64,000 bases of DNA from Rhizophlyctis rosea (GCA_027596075.1 JADGJC010000132.1:38814-102813); one strand, 5' to 3'; positions 1-12,300 are shown, numbered from the stretch's first letter. The notes: generated by a model from the sequence alone, not told the origin. Program-made: numbers and translations.

Positions 1-16
1 ACAAGAGCACATCTAG

Positions 17-23
17 TATAAAG
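17..23 (+). promoter_or_regulatory. Possible TATA box of the AA9 gene
   Basis: The sequence TATAAAG lies about 100 bases before the AA9 start codon at 120. Position and sequence suit a core promoter element, but this is inference only; the window begins just upstream, so other promoter elements cannot be seen. Confidence 0.3.
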
Positions 24-119
24 TTGCGCTTTGCAACGGCGCCCTCGGAGAATGGCAGAGCCTGAACCCGAACACCCTCTCAAGTTACTCTTTCGAAAGG
101 ATCGTTCATCTTCTTCATC

Positions 120-2029
120 ATGAAGACCATTCTCGCCCTTCCCCTTCTTGCTGCAGTGGCTCAAGCCCACACTCTCGTCAGGGTTGGTAAACTGTAGTAG
201 TGATGCATCCTTGACTAGTCTTGATGGCATTTTACACATAGTCCGTCTACGTCAATGGAGTTGATCAAGGAACTGGATATGGTGGGTACACATAACGCAA
301 CGGCACGTCGACATGCAATTAACAACTCATCGTTGATCAGCTATCCGTCCGCCGGCGTTCAACGGACCTCCGCTCTCCGGTAGCAACCCCTTCGGCCAAG
401 GGTCCGGTTACCAGAACAGGTTAGGCAAATGTCGATCCTCCACCACAGTAGACCGGGACTAACAGCAACACAGCCCCGTCCGTGACCTGACCCTCCCCGA
501 CATGCAATGTAACGTCCTCGGAGACATCCCGGCTCCTGACACCATCGACGTTGTCCCCGGCGACATCGTTTCTTTCGAATGGGGCCATGAGTCCCGTCAG
601 TCTGGTGATGACATCATCGCTTCATCCCACGTCGGTGCTGTCCTTGTTTACATCTCCCCCAACCCTCCCGTACCGGACTCGTGGGTGAAGCTCTTCGAGG
701 AGGGCGAGTACGCCAAGAACCAATGGGCTGTTGTCCCCAAGTATGTTTGTCAGTCGTTGTAAGATCTGGATAAGAAGTTAATGCATCATATCAGGTTGAC
801 TGGTAACAAGGGTGTCCACTCTGTTCGCATTCCTGCTGGTCTTGCCCCGGGTAACTACTTGGTATGTGATGATCCAATTCGTACCTGATCCACTTTCAAA
901 CTTCGTACTGACTGAGTTCGACAGCTTCGTCCTGAGCTCATCACTCTGCACGAGGCAGAGGTCTCCCACGTGACTAACAAAAACCGCGGAAACCAGGTAA
1001 GCTCCTGAAGGACAAACACCGCAGTCTTCTCTGGATTGTGGTTATTGATTTGCGTCTCCTGCTCCAGTTGTACATGGAGTGCATCCAGATTCACGTGTCC
1101 GGCAACGGTCAAGTTACATTGCCCAAGGGTGTCAGGTAGGCCATATACCGCATTCACTACTGCTACATGGACCTAATGCTGGAAATATCTGTCAGCTTCC
1201 CTGGCGCCTACTCTTACTCTGATCCCGGAATCGTCTACAACGTAAGATTTTCGTGGGAATTGGGAAGCAGGCATCCATGCTCACGTTGATACTACTTCCT
1301 TAGGTTTACTACACCGCCGTCGGTGCTCCAGCTTACAAGATTCCAGGTCCGACGGTCTGGTCCGGAGCTGCAGCCTCCGTCGCCAACCCGTCTCTCGGCC
1401 CGAAGAAGGGTCCTCTCACGGTGGACCGTTGGTCCACCTGGGTTGGCACTGACCGCACCGTCACCCAGGTTTGTCATGAGCGGTAAAGCAGGTGAAATCC
1501 GAATTCCATAACTTACCCTTGCATTGCCAGGTCGGAGCCGATGGCGCGACTACCAAGAGCAAGTACGAGCCCACTCTCTACCCCGCCGCTGCAGCAACAA
1601 CGACCCGAACTACCACCAATGCCCCCATCACCACCACAACCACACGTACCACTACCAATGCTCCCGTTCCCACTACCACCACTGCGGCTGGTTGCACTTA
1701 CGTTACCGTAACTGGTGGCGAAGAAACCATCTGGACCACTCTTTCTCCCCAAACTGTTACAGTCACTGCCGGCAGTCAACAGCAAACTACCACCACTACC
1801 ACATCCAACGGCGGTAGCTCCAACTGTGCCGCGAAATATCAACAGTGCGGAGGCCAAGGATACACCGGCCCTACTTGTTGCCAATCTGGATCTACCTGCA
1901 GGAGCTCCAACCAATACGTAAGTTCTATAGCAATGACTTTTTGGAGCATCGCGTTCTCTCATCACATGCAAAGCGGTGAACTAACCCAATGTCTTTTTTG
2001 CGATAATATAGTACTCCCAATGCTTGTAA
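120..2029 (+). CDS. AA9 lytic polysaccharide monooxygenase with C-terminal CBM1
   Basis: This is a secreted copper enzyme that cleaves cellulose oxidatively. The signal peptide (MKTILALPLLAAVAQA) is followed directly by His, the His-1 copper ligand of the AA9 histidine brace. The second ligand lies in SSHVGAVLVYIS (near 630-655) and the axial Tyr in LYMECIQIHV (near 1070-1100). The N.PVRDL..PDMQCN segment and its paired Cys residues are typical of the family. I can join eleven exons in frame: 120-182, 242-281, 341-419, 474-740, 795-861, 925-996, 1068-1135, 1196-1241, 1304-1468, 1531-1917 and 2012-2029. A Thr-rich linker (about 1590-1810) leads to a fungal-type cellulose-binding module (QQCGGQGYTGPTCC), whose last Cys sits in a five-codon final exon ending YSQCL. 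The family is best known from Dikarya and is patchy in chytrids. Intron 1 uses the donor GTTGGT. Identity is secure. Confidence 0.95.
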
Positions 2030-2551
2030 GCAATGTGACGTACCATGCTTGCAGAAGCGGAAAGTCGCTTATAGCACGGAGCTTTATAGCTAGATCAGAT
2101 ATGCTGGTCCATATCGATTGAGCGCGGGCGTTCTGTATACATGTTATTGTAATCCGGTCAATATGGGATTGTTATGTTTTAAGGATCGCATTTGAGTTCA
2201 CTTGTGAAGTGGGTGTTGGGGCAAAACGTGGGGAGAGGAGGGAGAATGGAGGCAGCACGGACACTTGGCCCGGACTGGAGGCACGGGTGGCACAGATACC
2301 GACATGAGGCGGGCTCGGTTGCACATAAGGAACACACACCTCCTTGACTGCGCCTGGATTCCGTCTCAGAGCCTGACCTGGTCGACCTTCCTTCATCTTG
2401 AGTCGTCTCCCCAGTCCGTTCGTACCGTTAGCGACAACCAGTTATTGATGCTAGTTTGCCACGAAGACGACGTGGAAGGTTTGCAGAGTTTCAGCTTATT
2501 CAAGGATTTTTGCCAACTTCTCACATTTTCCGTCAGCAGCTTTCGTCATCC
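2030..2551. other. Intergenic, no gene seen
   Basis: About 520 bases between the AA9 stop and the first in-frame ATG of the TIR-like/TPR gene. Short open frames here overlap on both strands and have no family resemblance. The 3' part is presumably the promoter or leader of the downstream locus. Confidence 0.5.
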
Positions 2552-5500
2552 ATGACAACTCCTTCCAATCTGAACCCAATCATGGCCGACAACCATCCCA
2601 TTGACAAGCCCGCTTCGGTTACGATTGAACCTTCTGTATCATACTATCCACTTCTCGGTGTCCGAATCCCCTTCCTCCAAACTTTCATCCAACAATGCGG
2701 TGGTCGAGACGCTTTATAAGATCTGGCCACCGAGGAAGTCTGCGACAAATTCATCAAGCCCAGAAACAAGCCATTGAAGTCTTTCTGCGATCACTTGGTG
2801 GCCGACGAATCCGCAGAAGTAGGTTCCGCCACTTGGTACATCTGCCATTCCTGGCAATGTCCATTCCTTGAGTTTGTCGACACTCTCATCACGTACTTCT
2901 CGAGCAATCTTCCATCCCAAGACGCAATACTCTGGATCGACCTTTTCTCGTTGGCTCATGACCAGGCAAAGCCCGTTGACCCGAGCCTTCGTCCCACTGC
3001 CGTGTTCGATACCATCAGTACTGCAACGTCCTTATGATCTGCAGCCCTTAGTACGCCCCTACCGTACTTACCCGTGCTTGGTGCGTCTTCGAGATTTACG
3101 CCAGCGTATCCACAAACGCGAACTTCAATATCGCCATACCCTCCCGTGAAGCAGCAGCATTCCGGCAATCTCTGCTGCAGGACCCCACCGTATTCTACCA
3201 AATGCTGGCAACAATCAGATCCGAGAACTCCTACGCCACCGATGAATCCGACCTTACTATCATTCATAAAGCGATCCAGGAAGGTGTCGGGTTTAAATCG
3301 CTCGATCGCCTTATCTTTACGGTTATATCTCGATGGATAGTAGACACAATTAAATCCCAAGTCCAGAAATGCAAAGAGAGTGGGGATGAATATGGGCTTA
3401 TACGATGGCTGGGCAGCTTAGCTCAGGTCTACCAGGACCAAGGGATGTATGATGAAGCAGAAATCTCGTACCACTATTGTCTCAAGAGTAGCCTATTGAC
3501 TTTTGGGGAAGATCACCCGTACACTGTTGCGTGTCTGAGCAGCCTAGCGGGTCTATATGTTAAGCAGGGAAAGTACGATGCGGCCGAACCGCTTCTGGTT
3601 GATTCTCTTCAACGAAGGTCGAAGACCCTCGGACGAGATCATCCCGACACCCTGGCTTCTCTGGACAATCTCGTGAGGTGGTATATAGGACAAGGCAAAT
3701 ACGACGAGGCAGAACCCCTTGTGGTCGAATGCTTGGATGCCCGGAGAACAGTTTTGGGGGAGGATAGTTTAGAGACTGTTCGGACCATGGGTAATTTGGC
3801 GGTAGTGTACGAGTGCCAAGGGAAGTCGGAATTGGCCGGTGAACTTTTGCTAGATTGTTGGGACCGGATGAGACAGAGCCTCGGCGAGGACCATCCCAGC
3901 ACACTCTGGTGTGCCAACCACCTTGCCCTATCCTACAAAAGTCGGGGCGTGTACGAGAAGGCAGAGGGGCTCCTACTGGATTGCTTATCGGCTAGACGAC
4001 GGGTGCTTGGGGACAATCATCCGGACACTCTGGAGACTATGAACGATTTAGCTTCCTTATTTGTTGAGCAAGGGACTGCAAATCGGCATGGAGGGTATCA
4101 GAGGGCGGAGGGGATGTATATGGAATGTTTGGAAAAGCGCAGGCGAGTGCTCGGCGATAATCACCGTGAAACACTCACAACCATTGAAAATCTGGCTGCT
4201 TTGTATCTCCTGCAGCGGCAGTATGAGAAGGCGGAGCCACTGTTGAAATCCAGTCTGGAGCGTAGTCAGACGGTTCACGGTGTCGAACACCCCGAAACAT
4301 TGAAATCGGTGGATCGCCTAGCAGGGATGTATCAGGAAACGGGGCAGTTCGGGGAGGCTGAATCGCTGTATCTGACGTGTTTGGAGGAGGCAACCGGACC
4401 GGCGTATCTGAAGTTCATTGGCCGGCTTGATAGTCTATACAACGACGGGGGAAGATACGGAAAAGCAGAGCATCTATATGTAGACAATCTCGTGAAGGTG
4501 AAAAGGAGGTGGGGCGATGAGCATCCATACACTTTGCAATGTGTGCTGGGTCTTGGGCGGTTGTATTGGGGATGGGGAAGGTTTTCGGAGGCACGACTGT
4601 TGATCGCCGAGGGTTTGGAGAAGGGGCGGGGAGCACGGGCGGAGGACGACGCAAAGCTGCTGACCCTGCTGCACCACCTTGCCCTTTTGCACAAAGTGGA
4701 TGGACAATATGAGAGGGCCGAGCAGCTGTTTTTGGAATGTCTCCACAAACGCGAGCTGCTTCTCGGCCAGACTCATTCCGATACGCTTGCCACCAAGAAT
4801 GGTCTTGCCGGGCTGTACGGGTGTATGCACAAGTATCAGGAAGCAGAAGATCATTATACAGAATTGATACAGAGACGAAGGGAGATATTGGGGGAGGATG
4901 ATGCAGAAACGCACCAATCTATCAACGACCTCAAATTCCTACGCCTGCGGGCGCCGGCCAACATACCATCCGAAACCGTCGCGTCGACAGTGAACCAACC
5001 TGATCCGCAGCCGAATACCCTCAACGACACATTTCCCTTACGCGGCGTTCGTCTTTCCTTCTTCGCTACCTTCATTGACGAATGTGGTGGGCGTCAAAGA
5101 CTCCGCAACTTAACAACCAAGCAAGTTTGCTCCCGCTTCGTTACCTCCCGCTACGATAATTCCAAATCAGTATGCGAACAGCTTGAGCACGTCTCAGTAG
5201 ATGGGTCACCCATAGTAGGGACGGCGGTTTGCTTCATAAGTCATTGCTGGCAGAACAACTTCCTGGAAGTTGTTGACGCCGTCACAGCATTCTTCATTGA
5301 TAAGGGAACTCCTGACGTGATAGTTTGGTTTGATCTCTTTTCCTTGCCGCAAGGAAGTCGCGAAAAGATAAAGGCCAAGTGGTTAATGCAAACCTTCACC
5401 AATACCGTATCCATCATCCATAACGTCCGTATGGTCCTGACCCCGTGGAAGAATCCTACTGCCCTCAAACGCGCCTGGTGTGTCTACGAGCTTTTCGCCG

Positions 5501-6621
5501 GTGCAACAAGGGAAGCTGATTTCGATGTTGCCATCCCGCCGAGTGAGATAGGTGCCTTCTGTCACTCCCTAGCGGAAGATCCCGGTTTGTTCCAGGACGT
5601 CCTATCAACTCTCAAATCAGAGAACTGTATCGCGTCGGAGGACGATGACTTGAAAGCCATACAGAAGGCTATCCGGAAGACGGTCGGGGGATTCAATGCA
5701 CTGGATCGGAAGGTCCTATCGGTCCTATCTCGGTGGATGCTAAGCACGTTGGAGTCCAAGCTGGAAGTAGCGGGGAGGGCAGGGCAGTCGGAGGAGCATG
5801 CACGATGGCTTTTTAGCTTAAGTAGATTACATCACGATCAGGGAATGTTGGAGGAGGCCAAGACTCGATATGAAGATTGTCTTGATATGCGCAAGCAGGT
5901 CATGGGGGGAGACCACGTACAAACACTTGTTTGTGCAAGTAGTTTAGCAGAAGTTTACCACGATATGGGGCAATACGAGCGCGCGGAGCTTGCATATATG
6001 CGATGTTGGGAGGTAGTAGAGGGAAATGCTGAAAAGGGAACCCTCCGGAACGCGATCATCTCGGGCATCGCTGAATTGTACAATACGCAGGGATACTACG
6101 CAAAGGCAGAGGATTGGTACTTGAAGCTGGTGCAGACAACACGGAGGGAGCGCGGAGATGACGACCCAGTCACACTTGTCGCTATCAGCAATCTGGCTTT
6201 TGTATCGTACAGACTCGGGAAGGGGCCCAACGCAGAATCCAAGATGAAAGAGTCGCTGAACAAGTTGAAACACGCACTGGGGGAGGATCATCGAGATACC
6301 ATCAAGGTGGCGAGTAGGTTAGCAGCTCTTTACCATGATCGGGGCGAGAACGAGGAGGCGGAAATGTTGTATAAGGACTGATTGGAAAGGCGCCGTCGTG
6401 CACTTGGGGATGATCATCCAGATACGTTGAAGTCCCTGAATGGGCTAGCGGCTGTACTTCAAGGCCAAGGAACTTGGGCGGAAGCAGAACTATTATATTT
6501 GGATTGTGTTGAAGGAAGAAGGCGGAAGCTGGGAGAGAAGCACCCAGATACGGTGATGTGCGAGCAGAAGTTGGCAGAGCTGCGGCATCAATGGGATATT
6601 TCAAAGCAAACGGAGGAATGA
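2552..6621 (+). pseudogene. TIR-like/TPR protein, two tandem modules, first one broken
   Basis: The locus encodes two copies of the same module: a TIR-like domain followed by kinesin-light-chain-type TPRs. Each TIR-like copy shows a GVR..F..TFI..CGGR entry, SH.W (CHSWQ / SHCWQ), W.DLFSL and RAWCV.E. The TPRs repeat every 42 residues with a CL..RR.VLG..HP.TL core and are KLC/TPR_12-like. Copy 1 TIR-like spans 2630-3200 and its TPRs about 3350-4930. Copy 2 TIR-like spans 5020-5700 and its TPRs about 5760-6600. Lesions against copy 2: TAA at 2717, a one-base deletion near 3017-3020, TAG at 3049 (a conserved Trp position) and TGA at 6379 (a conserved Cys position). Between these lies an unbroken frame of 1,059 codons from ATG 3202 to 6381, then a clean continuation to TGA at 6619-6621. 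The locus may be a decaying gene or may still make a shortened protein from 3202. No introns are evident. Confidence 0.75.
3202..6381 (+). CDS. Intact part of the TIR-like/TPR gene (possible truncated product)
   Basis: This uninterrupted 1,059-residue frame starts inside the damaged first TIR-like domain. It covers its C-terminal tail, about ten KLC-type TPRs (residues 50-570), a complete second TIR-like domain (about 605-830) and further TPRs. The second TIR-like copy keeps SHCWQ, WFDLFSLPQ and RAWCVYELF. Proteins of this build (TIR-like or STAND-like sensor plus TPR array) act as scaffolds or sensors in other organisms; here the function is unknown. The stop at 6379-6381 falls where the repeat normally has Cys, and a further 80 codons of clean TPR follow. 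Whether this frame is translated on its own cannot be told from sequence. Confidence 0.6.
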   Translation: MLATIRSENSYATDESDLTIIHKAIQEGVGFKSLDRLIFTVISRWIVDTIKSQVQKCKESGDEYGLIRWLGSLAQVYQDQGMYDEAEISYHYCLKSSLLTFGEDHPYTVACLSSLAGLYVKQGKYDAAEPLLVDSLQRRSKTLGRDHPDTLASLDNLVRWYIGQGKYDEAEPLVVECLDARRTVLGEDSLETVRTMGNLAVVYECQGKSELAGELLLDCWDRMRQSLGEDHPSTLWCANHLALSYKSRGVYEKAEGLLLDCLSARRRVLGDNHPDTLETMNDLASLFVEQGTANRHGGYQRAEGMYMECLEKRRRVLGDNHRETLTTIENLAALYLLQRQYEKAEPLLKSSLERSQTVHGVEHPETLKSVDRLAGMYQETGQFGEAESLYLTCLEEATGPAYLKFIGRLDSLYNDGGRYGKAEHLYVDNLVKVKRRWGDEHPYTLQCVLGLGRLYWGWGRFSEARLLIAEGLEKGRGARAEDDAKLLTLLHHLALLHKVDGQYERAEQLFLECLHKRELLLGQTHSDTLATKNGLAGLYGCMHKYQEAEDHYTELIQRRREILGEDDAETHQSINDLKFLRLRAPANIPSETVASTVNQPDPQPNTLNDTFPLRGVRLSFFATFIDECGGRQRLRNLTTKQVCSRFVTSRYDNSKSVCEQLEHVSVDGSPIVGTAVCFISHCWQNNFLEVVDAVTAFFIDKGTPDVIVWFDLFSLPQGSREKIKAKWLMQTFTNTVSIIHNVRMVLTPWKNPTALKRAWCVYELFAGATREADFDVAIPPSEIGAFCHSLAEDPGLFQDVLSTLKSENCIASEDDDLKAIQKAIRKTVGGFNALDRKVLSVLSRWMLSTLESKLEVAGRAGQSEEHARWLFSLSRLHHDQGMLEEAKTRYEDCLDMRKQVMGGDHVQTLVCASSLAEVYHDMGQYERAELAYMRCWEVVEGNAEKGTLRNAIISGIAELYNTQGYYAKAEDWYLKLVQTTRRERGDDDPVTLVAISNLAFVSYRLGKGPNAESKMKESLNKLKHALGEDHRDTIKVASRLAALYHDRGENEEAEMLYKD

Positions 6622-9331
6622 GTTTAGGAAGGGTGGACGTAGACGGTTCTTGGTAGAATCGAGGTTTCTCCAATTGTGGTAGATTGTAATATTTCTGTAC
6701 TTTTTGTAAGATACATTGTTTGTATCGCGGGCTAACATCATGCGGTTTCAACTCCGCACCCAGCTACACTGTATCGTAATGCAGGTGGGGGAAGTATATT
6801 GTTTGACAACAATGCCGTGCTTGAGGTACTTTCGACGAATGCCAATTCACTTAAATCGATTGTTGTTCCAGACTCGCTTGACAAACTCCCCGACTCTTGA
6901 ACAGGCTTGCCCGCAATCGACAACTCGATTTGCATGTCTACGTCAGTGATGGATTGCGCCCATCTGCCACTTGCGTTGATGATATTGCAGCAATCGGAAA
7001 TTTGAGTTCAGCGACGCAATCACTGACTTCGATTTGAAGATGCATCATTTTGGTCAAAGGTCAAGGTTCGCCATCTTAACGTTCACAACTTACTTTGTGA
7101 CACTGCCATCCACTGTGAATTCACGGGACGGTCACGTTGGCAAAAACAAAAGAGCAAGGGTATAGTGTGGAAATATGAAGTCAGCAAGCAGGCGACATGC
7201 TGATTGTCCCGCACATTCTTGTCACTCCATGTTGCTGAGTGCATGCCCCATCAAATATCGCTCCAAGAGGTGTTCTTCGGGATGATCACCAATCATGCAT
7301 GGATCTACCTCGTATTTGATATCGCGGAATGCAATCAGAAAGTAAACAAAATGAGCTGGCCGACCTCTTTCACGGAGAGTGTCCAAGTTCCAACATTAAG
7401 CCGTTCAATATGGATCTGCAGGAGTTCGTACAATCAAGATTACGTAGAGTTTGGGTTTCAATGCAAGTCATCAATGACTACTGGATTAAAGCTAGATGAT
7501 TACAACAGGAAGGAAATGGATAGAACGTGAGGAACTTTGTTACCATCAGCGATCATATTTCCATGATGTATATGACACTTGAGCTATCGAGTGAGTTCAA
7601 GTCCGGCTCGAACGTGTAACTTTGGCTTCCCAGGTCCAAGTTTTCGGCGTTTCATGTTGAAGACTTTTCGGACGGCTCATAGAGTCTGCTGAGAATTGGC
7701 TTTTGACATGGCTTGATATGACATTGCAGACTCCCCACCAAGTCTGCATGATTAGCTGCCGATATGTCATCATGGTGGCCGAGCCTCCAGCGATACTGAG
7801 AAGTCATGCCATCCCAATACAATGAAAGCGATAGAGCCCGTTTCAAAGAATTGGAGGACTTTCGACGCGTTGCCTACGACTTCACCTCAGGCCAATGAAG
7901 ATAGGAAGACCTCACCGGAAGCTGAGTTGTCAATCTGATGTGTGGGTCTTTGCTTATCTGCGGCGTCTACTCCCACTCCAATACTCTAAGGCCGCAAATT
8001 TTTATATTTGCACGGCAAGTCGGCGACGGAGGCATCCACAACACGTTTTCATTCGCTGGCGGCGGACTGCGAGTGCCATCTCATGGTCACTTCGTCTTCC
8101 GGAGGGAGAACGATCAAAAGCAAAAGAGATGGTATTTCGCTGGAGGCGGACTTCGAACTTCTCAACATCCATCTTTATTTTTTCAGGGGAAAGAGGGAGG
8201 AATGGGGGTTTGACAGATCGTGTGGGATCGCAGGCCAAGTGGCTTTTGGTGGCTTGGTTATGTTTACACCGTGAGGCTTTGGTGGCAATGAGAAAAGGGT
8301 CCTCATTCGTCCACGGTAAGAGTCGGTCCATAACGTGCTGCAGGTGTTGTGGTCGTTGGCATGTTTGGAACTCGGGTTGTGATTGGATTTTGAGGACTGT
8401 TGGACTGTTAGACTTTCAATTAGAGGCTTAGATGACGGACGGAATGCTGAATTGAGCTCACTCTCAGACTCTCTGCTGACAGTCACATGTGCCATATAGT
8501 GTGCCGCCGTCCAACATTGACCGTCAGGCCACCTCACTGACTGAACGCTTGCTTGTTGGGTTCTGTGTGAGTTGTGTGTGCTATCCTCCACCCTCATGCT
8601 TGTGTGCGGTCAAATCAAAGTGCGCAGTTGAAAATAGATTTTGGGTATCACAATCTATGACGCGCAAGGGCCACACACGAACTCCCGAATGTTCGGATTG
8701 CCGGTCACAATTTGGTGCGACAGTGGGACTTGGGAAAATTATCGATCTGGTGGCAAGATATTCGTGATCCTCATTGGGACGGTTGGGACCGCATCCATTT
8801 TATTCGCAGACCTCCCTTTTTTGAAGGACAGCAGGACGTGCATCCAAATGCTTTGCGTGCATAGGTGTGCAGCTCGATACAAAAACACACTGCACCCTCC
8901 GGAATGCCCATCTGCTTGATTCGCCTCCGGTCATCCTCTCTTTTATCTCTCTGGGGTCTTGATGGAAAGGTGGCCAGGAAAAGTGGTTTACCGTAGCGGT
9001 CCAGCTGGCTTCCTATCGTGCTTCGCTCCGTTTTGTGGCATGTGCTCTTGATGAACGCCCGCCGTTCGATTTCATACTCCACGCCGTCATTGGTTCATAC
9101 CCCATCGCCACAGCCGCAACACTCACACCATATTCATGTACTGATGCAACCGGTCCACTGTCTGCTTCCACACGAGCTCGAAGTTCCTACCTTCATTATC
9201 ACGCAAACTCCCCACTGTTCAGAACTTCCATTGACGTTGAGAACCCACTTCCGCGGCCTCACCCATAACCCCCCATTCTTCGCCTCCTTCTGAAACCAAC
9301 ATATACACTTCGATAGCAAGTAAAGGACAAC
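6622..9331. other. Long gene-poor intergenic region
   Basis: About 2.7 kb without a recognisable gene. Open frames (for example 7204-7530 and 7895-8431) are short, overlap on both strands and resemble nothing. A short imperfect direct repeat is visible: TTCGCTGGCGGCGGACT near 8048 and TTTCGCTGGAGGCGGACTTCG near 8131, about 83 bases apart. The last 300 bases are C/A-rich and pyrimidine-rich, as expected for the leader of the MHYT gene. Confidence 0.5.
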
Positions 9332-12300
9332 ATGGCCGAACTCAGCATCGAATGGAATGCGGCGCTCATTCTAGCGTCCTATTTGGTGTCCACGGCTGGG
9401 GCGTTCGTAGCTTTAGAACTCATTCGGTTGCGAACGGGAAACAAAGGCTTGCTGAATTGGGTCCTGCTTGTCATGGCCAGCATCGTCACAGGAGGGTTGG
9501 CAGTATTTACAATGCATGTGGGTTCCTTTGTGTGTATGTATACTTGCTGGAGACGGCGAATGCTGACATGTGCGCCTTCCAATAGTTCATTGGTATGGCT
9601 GCGTTCCAGTTTGACGAAGCGTCTGGAGCTGGTGCTATCTACTTTGAGACGGGGTGAGAAAAAGACTCTGCCCAATAGGGTTTCCGTGATTTGTTGTACT
9701 CATGTACCATTCGCAGTTTGACACTCGGATCGTTGATTGAACCAATCCTTTGTGTCATCATTGGAGTATACATAACCGGTGCCGTGGAAAGCCCTTCGCT
9801 CATTCGCATCCTGCCTGCCAGTCTCTTTGCCGCGTTCGGAATCTGCTTGATGGTAAGTTTTCACAGCTCGCAGCATGAGACGTCTTAGATTTGCATATTG
9901 ACGGAGGAGATTTTAGCACTTCACTGCCATGACTGCTATGAGAGGAAACTTCGAAATCCACTGGCGAGCCGGATACATATTCCTTTCCTGCCTTATTGCC
10001 TTTACAGCGACCACCGCTTCTTTATTCCTCTTCTTCCGATTGCGAGCATTATGGCAGACGAAATGGTGGAAGCAACTAGGATGCGCGATGATCATGGGGA
10101 TGGCTATTTGTGCTATGCATTATGCAGGTTGGTGAATCTTATTTGTAAACAAATAATTGGTCGTTCTGTTCTAACAAGATAACATTCTTGAATCACAGGT
10201 ATGCATGGTGCGGCATATGTACCAATCTCAAATCCATCACAGTCCACACATCCAAAGGGTACGCTTAGCGTGTACTCTGTTCTGTACATCAGTCTTGGCT
10301 TTTCAATCTGTTGTATCCTTTTGCTTGCTCTGTTGATATACCGGCGAGTGTTGGAGCACAGAAGAGGAGGCAAGAGTTCGAAGGGCTTGTCAGTTGCATG
10401 TTTGTTGTTGGATGATCATGGTCGTTTGCTTGTTGATGCTGAGGGCAAGGTGAGGATGCGCATTTTCATTCTTGCTACAGGAGTTTCCGCAAACCTGATC
10501 ATGTGTTGATATATTGTTCAGATCCCTATTCGAGGAGTAATGGGAGACTTTGATCTCAACCCAAAACGACCATTATCCCATCCCGCCACACTGTGGTTCA
10601 TGCGCGCTTCACACAATTGGTCATCAATATCACGCGTCTCTCGGGCAATCATGAAACACGGTCATAAACTCACAGCCATCTTACTCGAAGCTTTAACCGC
10701 TCCACCACCCCGCATCAACCTCTCCCCAAACTCAAGCAAACCACACCTCGCCCCAACATACCGGGTAGCACTCGTCCATGAACTGGTCGCATTGAGCATC
10801 ATCACCGGCATCCCAGTTGATGAAATGGGCGTCGTTTACGATTCCATGTTTGAGACACCGACGGGTTACATCCTTCTCGTTGTCGATGTGTGCAACCACG
10901 CTCGAGTGTCTAGCCTTCAATCTAGAGGGTACCGGTTCACCGACCCCCGTCACGTCGCTCCAGTCCTTGCGGGACATTTATCCGTTACGCCTTCCGAAAT
11001 CATCAAAACCACTGTCGACATCCCATCTTACGCTGCATCCTTCAAAACCCCTTTCCCTTCCGGTCCACATGTTGGACTGTTAGTCGTCATCCCAACACTT
11101 GACAAATTCCTCGTCATGGTTCCCTCCAGCAACCGAACGATGATCCCAACCTACCCAGTCTCGCACGCAGCAATGAAAGCCATGAGTTTGAATTCGACTA
11201 ACCTCAATCGGTTCATGGCGGGCGCGTTGGTGGGCATGGAAGGGATTGACGGGAAGGAGGTTGCGGATGCCTTGGGAGCTTGTGGTATTGGTGCTGGGCA
11301 TTCGCAAATTCCAGTATCAAAAGTGACGGCGCCGACGGAGGTATTGGTGTTGCATCGTGAAGGGTTCGGGAGGGATTCGGACGATGATGGGGCCTATGTG
11401 TCGAGGGTTGCGTTGGGGAATGATGCGGCTCGTGTTAGTCCTTCGGATACTTCATTATTGTTGTTCACGCATGTGTCCACCAATGTGGGTTCGACCTCGA
11501 GTTTCCCGATTCCGACTGGGTTCACGTTGATTGATCTGGGGATTTTCGAAGCGATGACGTATCCCCGGTCTTACGGTGGGCGGTTCTTTTCGGCCATGGT
11601 GCGGGATACTGAGAATGATTTGAGGAGGTTTGCGAGGGGAGTGGGAGGTGCTGGGGACAGGGATACGACGGCCAGTTGGGGACGGTGGGCGGTGGGAAGT
11701 TTCATGGGTGGAGTGGGCAGTGTTTTGGGGAAGGAGAAAGAGAAGGAAAAGGAGAAAGAGAAGCACCGGGGAGGGGAGCTTGCGACTCTGGGAACAGGAA
11801 GCGTGTTGGGACGGCTCACACAACTGCGATCAAACCTCGTCCATGAAATCTCGGTGGAGCTCAACTCCGTAAAGGTGGAGAAGGGAGATTGCATGGCGGT
11901 GCCTATCTTGTCGAATAATGGGACTAAGGGGAGCAGCAATGAAAGTGATGAGGGCGGGCATCCTCTTACTGCGGGTGGAACTCCACCTGGTGTACAGCAA
12001 GCTGGTGGAAAGCGGGAATCATTCTCAGAGTACAATCACGCCCATCCACAATATCAAGGTGTCTATTACGACAATGATGAGACCCGTCGGAATAGTGCCA
12101 TACCTACATTAGAGCAAGAAGGGGACGACCATTGGGAGGACACCATATTCGCTCAATACGGCCATCAGGGACAACCGGGAGCACTGCGACCATTCGACCA
12201 AATCGAATACGGCAAATTCTCACCCAACACACCTACACCGCTCTCCGCCCCCGTCAGAAGCAGCATGAACATGATCCAACCCCGGCCACAGCAACAACCA

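Noticed and set aside
6379..6381. TGA read as Cys or another amino acid (altered genetic code)
   Set aside because: Other well-defined genes here end properly at TGA (KNH protein, RRM protein, DNA-PKcs, IRE1), and TAA/TAG also interrupt the same locus.
7895..8431. A 178-codon open frame with repeated FAGGGLR in a neighbouring frame
   Set aside because: The similarity comes from a short DNA direct repeat; no conserved protein features and frames are open on both strands.
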